Under the pieces are notes generated by a model. That model made no database searches. It saw only the letters and a list, made by a program, of their open reading frames with translations, and was not told the DNA's origin. Position numbers and translations under genes: made by a program. 64,000 nt of DNA from Hanstruepera marina (GTDB taxonomy: Bacteria > Bacteroidota > Bacteroidia > Flavobacteriales > Flavobacteriaceae), in contig NZ_JAINVX010000001.1 of NCBI RefSeq assembly GCF_019880635.1, forward strand, positions 1,086,501 to 1,150,500. Reading direction: 5' to 3'. Positions 63,460 to 64,000 of this stretch are shown here, one piece after another (position 1 is the stretch's first letter; each line of letters starts with the position of its first letter).

Positions 63460-64000
63460 TTATGATTTTGAAGCCACAGTGGCAAATTGTAAGAACCTCA
63501 TGTCGAGTCCTTTAAATAGTCTTGGTATGTTGTAAAGGTAAGGCCTTAAGGATTTACCTTTATTAATGCCTACATGTGTGATTATTTTAAACCCTAAATC
63601 TTCATACATTTTTCTAATGGATTTTTTGGTAAAAAACCGTAAGTGGGTTTTATCTAAAACGCCTTCTTCTTTATACGCAAAGTTCTCTTCAAAATACATT
63701 TCCTTAAAAACTTCATAATACCTAATATTAGGAATAGAGCTTATTACCACACCCGTGTCCGTAAGTTTAGTTTTAATAATCTCTAATACTTTATAGGGAT
63801 CTTGCATGTGCTCTAATACGTCATTAAAATAAACAGTATCAAAATAATTGTCCGGAAGATCATTAAAAAACTTTTCACATGGACCTATAAACACCTTGTC
63901 CAGAACCTCTTTTGCCTTTTCACCTGCAGATGGTGTTAACTCAATACCCCAAACTTCAGCATTGTTTTTAGTTTTCATTGCTAAACCAAACGCACCTTGT
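63460..64000 (-). CDS. SAM-dependent class I methyltransferase, partial
   Basis: The frame is open to the right edge of the window: before the Met at 63978 it continues with QGAFGLA, the end of a SAM motif I (usually GCGxGxFG), so the N-terminus lies outside. Visible features are EVWGIELTPSAGEKA, DTVYFNDVLEHMQDPYKVLE and VISSIPNIRYYEVFKEMYFE, typical of methyltransferase type 11/12 proteins linked to glycan or lipid synthesis. The substrate is unknown. Confidence 0.85.
   Translation of the reverse strand, partial: QGAFGLAMKTKNNAEVWGIELTPSAGEKAKEVLDKVFIGPCEKFFNDLPDNYFDTVYFNDVLEHMQDPYKVLEIIKTKLTDTGVVISSIPNIRYYEVFKEMYFEENFAYKEEGVLDKTHLRFFTKKSIRKMYEDLGFKIITHVGINKGKSLRPYLYNIPRLFKGLDMRFLQFATVASKS

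Overview
The window reads as a stretch of chromosome from a low-GC member of the Flavobacteriaceae (Bacteroidota). The evidence is: seven proteins with type IX secretion (T9SS) sorting domains, six of them of the type B, gliding-motility-associated kind; many short Bacteroidota lipoproteins of domain-of-unknown-function families; promoter boxes of the Bacteroidota form TAnnTTTG ahead of many genes; and few Shine-Dalgarno sequences. I see no rRNA, tRNA, CRISPR array, phage or insertion sequence. Both ends cut genes: a fused acyl-CoA mutase on the left and a SAM methyltransferase on the right.

Layout. 1-8.7 kb: mutase, secreted alpha/beta hydrolase, an Lrp/AsnC regulator flanked by two S23-like four-helix-bundle genes, an MFS exporter with a candidate attenuated leader, a DUF1684 lipoprotein, a SRPBCC/GyrI-like protein with the fluoride channel CrcB, and an NTP pyrophosphohydrolase. 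8.7-15.2 kb: ilvE, a DUF4920 / c-type haem lipoprotein / mnmD chain, a TIGR01777 epimerase, YceI, and grpE-dnaJ. 15.2-20.7 kb: a candidate small RNA, an ABC-2 (NatAB-like) exporter, an MscS channel, a DUF6268 outer-membrane protein, and a sigma-54 type response regulator with no DNA-binding domain. 20.7-24.9 kb: PPK2, then an M28 peptidase, a T9SS type A protein, a DinB-like protein and a VOC protein packed tightly, followed by an unlisted 40-residue membrane peptide.

25.0-33.8 kb is one long leftward gene run: DUF6090, TerB-like, DUF1624 acyltransferase-like, amidohydrolase fused to an NTF2 domain, MBOAT O-acyltransferase with an SGNH partner, an alpha/beta hydrolase lipoprotein and a double-NTF2 lipoprotein. 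33.9-39.4 kb is housekeeping: lysA, sucC, a half-length DUF1456 protein, a TerB-like protein and uvrB.

39.5-57.5 kb is the most distinctive region: six large T9SS type B cell-surface proteins on the minus strand. They share a Cys-Asp-Asp-initiated module of about 95 residues, present 1, 1, 2, 4, 4 and 11 times (23 in all), and most share the C-terminal sorting region. Three start at TTG, and two junctions have only 4-nt gaps, so the 57.5-49.3 kb part looks like one translationally coupled unit. 57.5-64 kb holds an ABC exporter, a pRiA4b-ORF3-like protein, ctaA, a GNAT acetyltransferase, cca, a TsaC/Sua5-type gene and the partial methyltransferase.

Most metabolic genes are ordinary for the family. 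The parts least explained by known annotation are the T9SS module array, the palindromic repeats read through in the mutase linker, the leader in front of the MFS gene, and the candidate small RNA after dnaJ.
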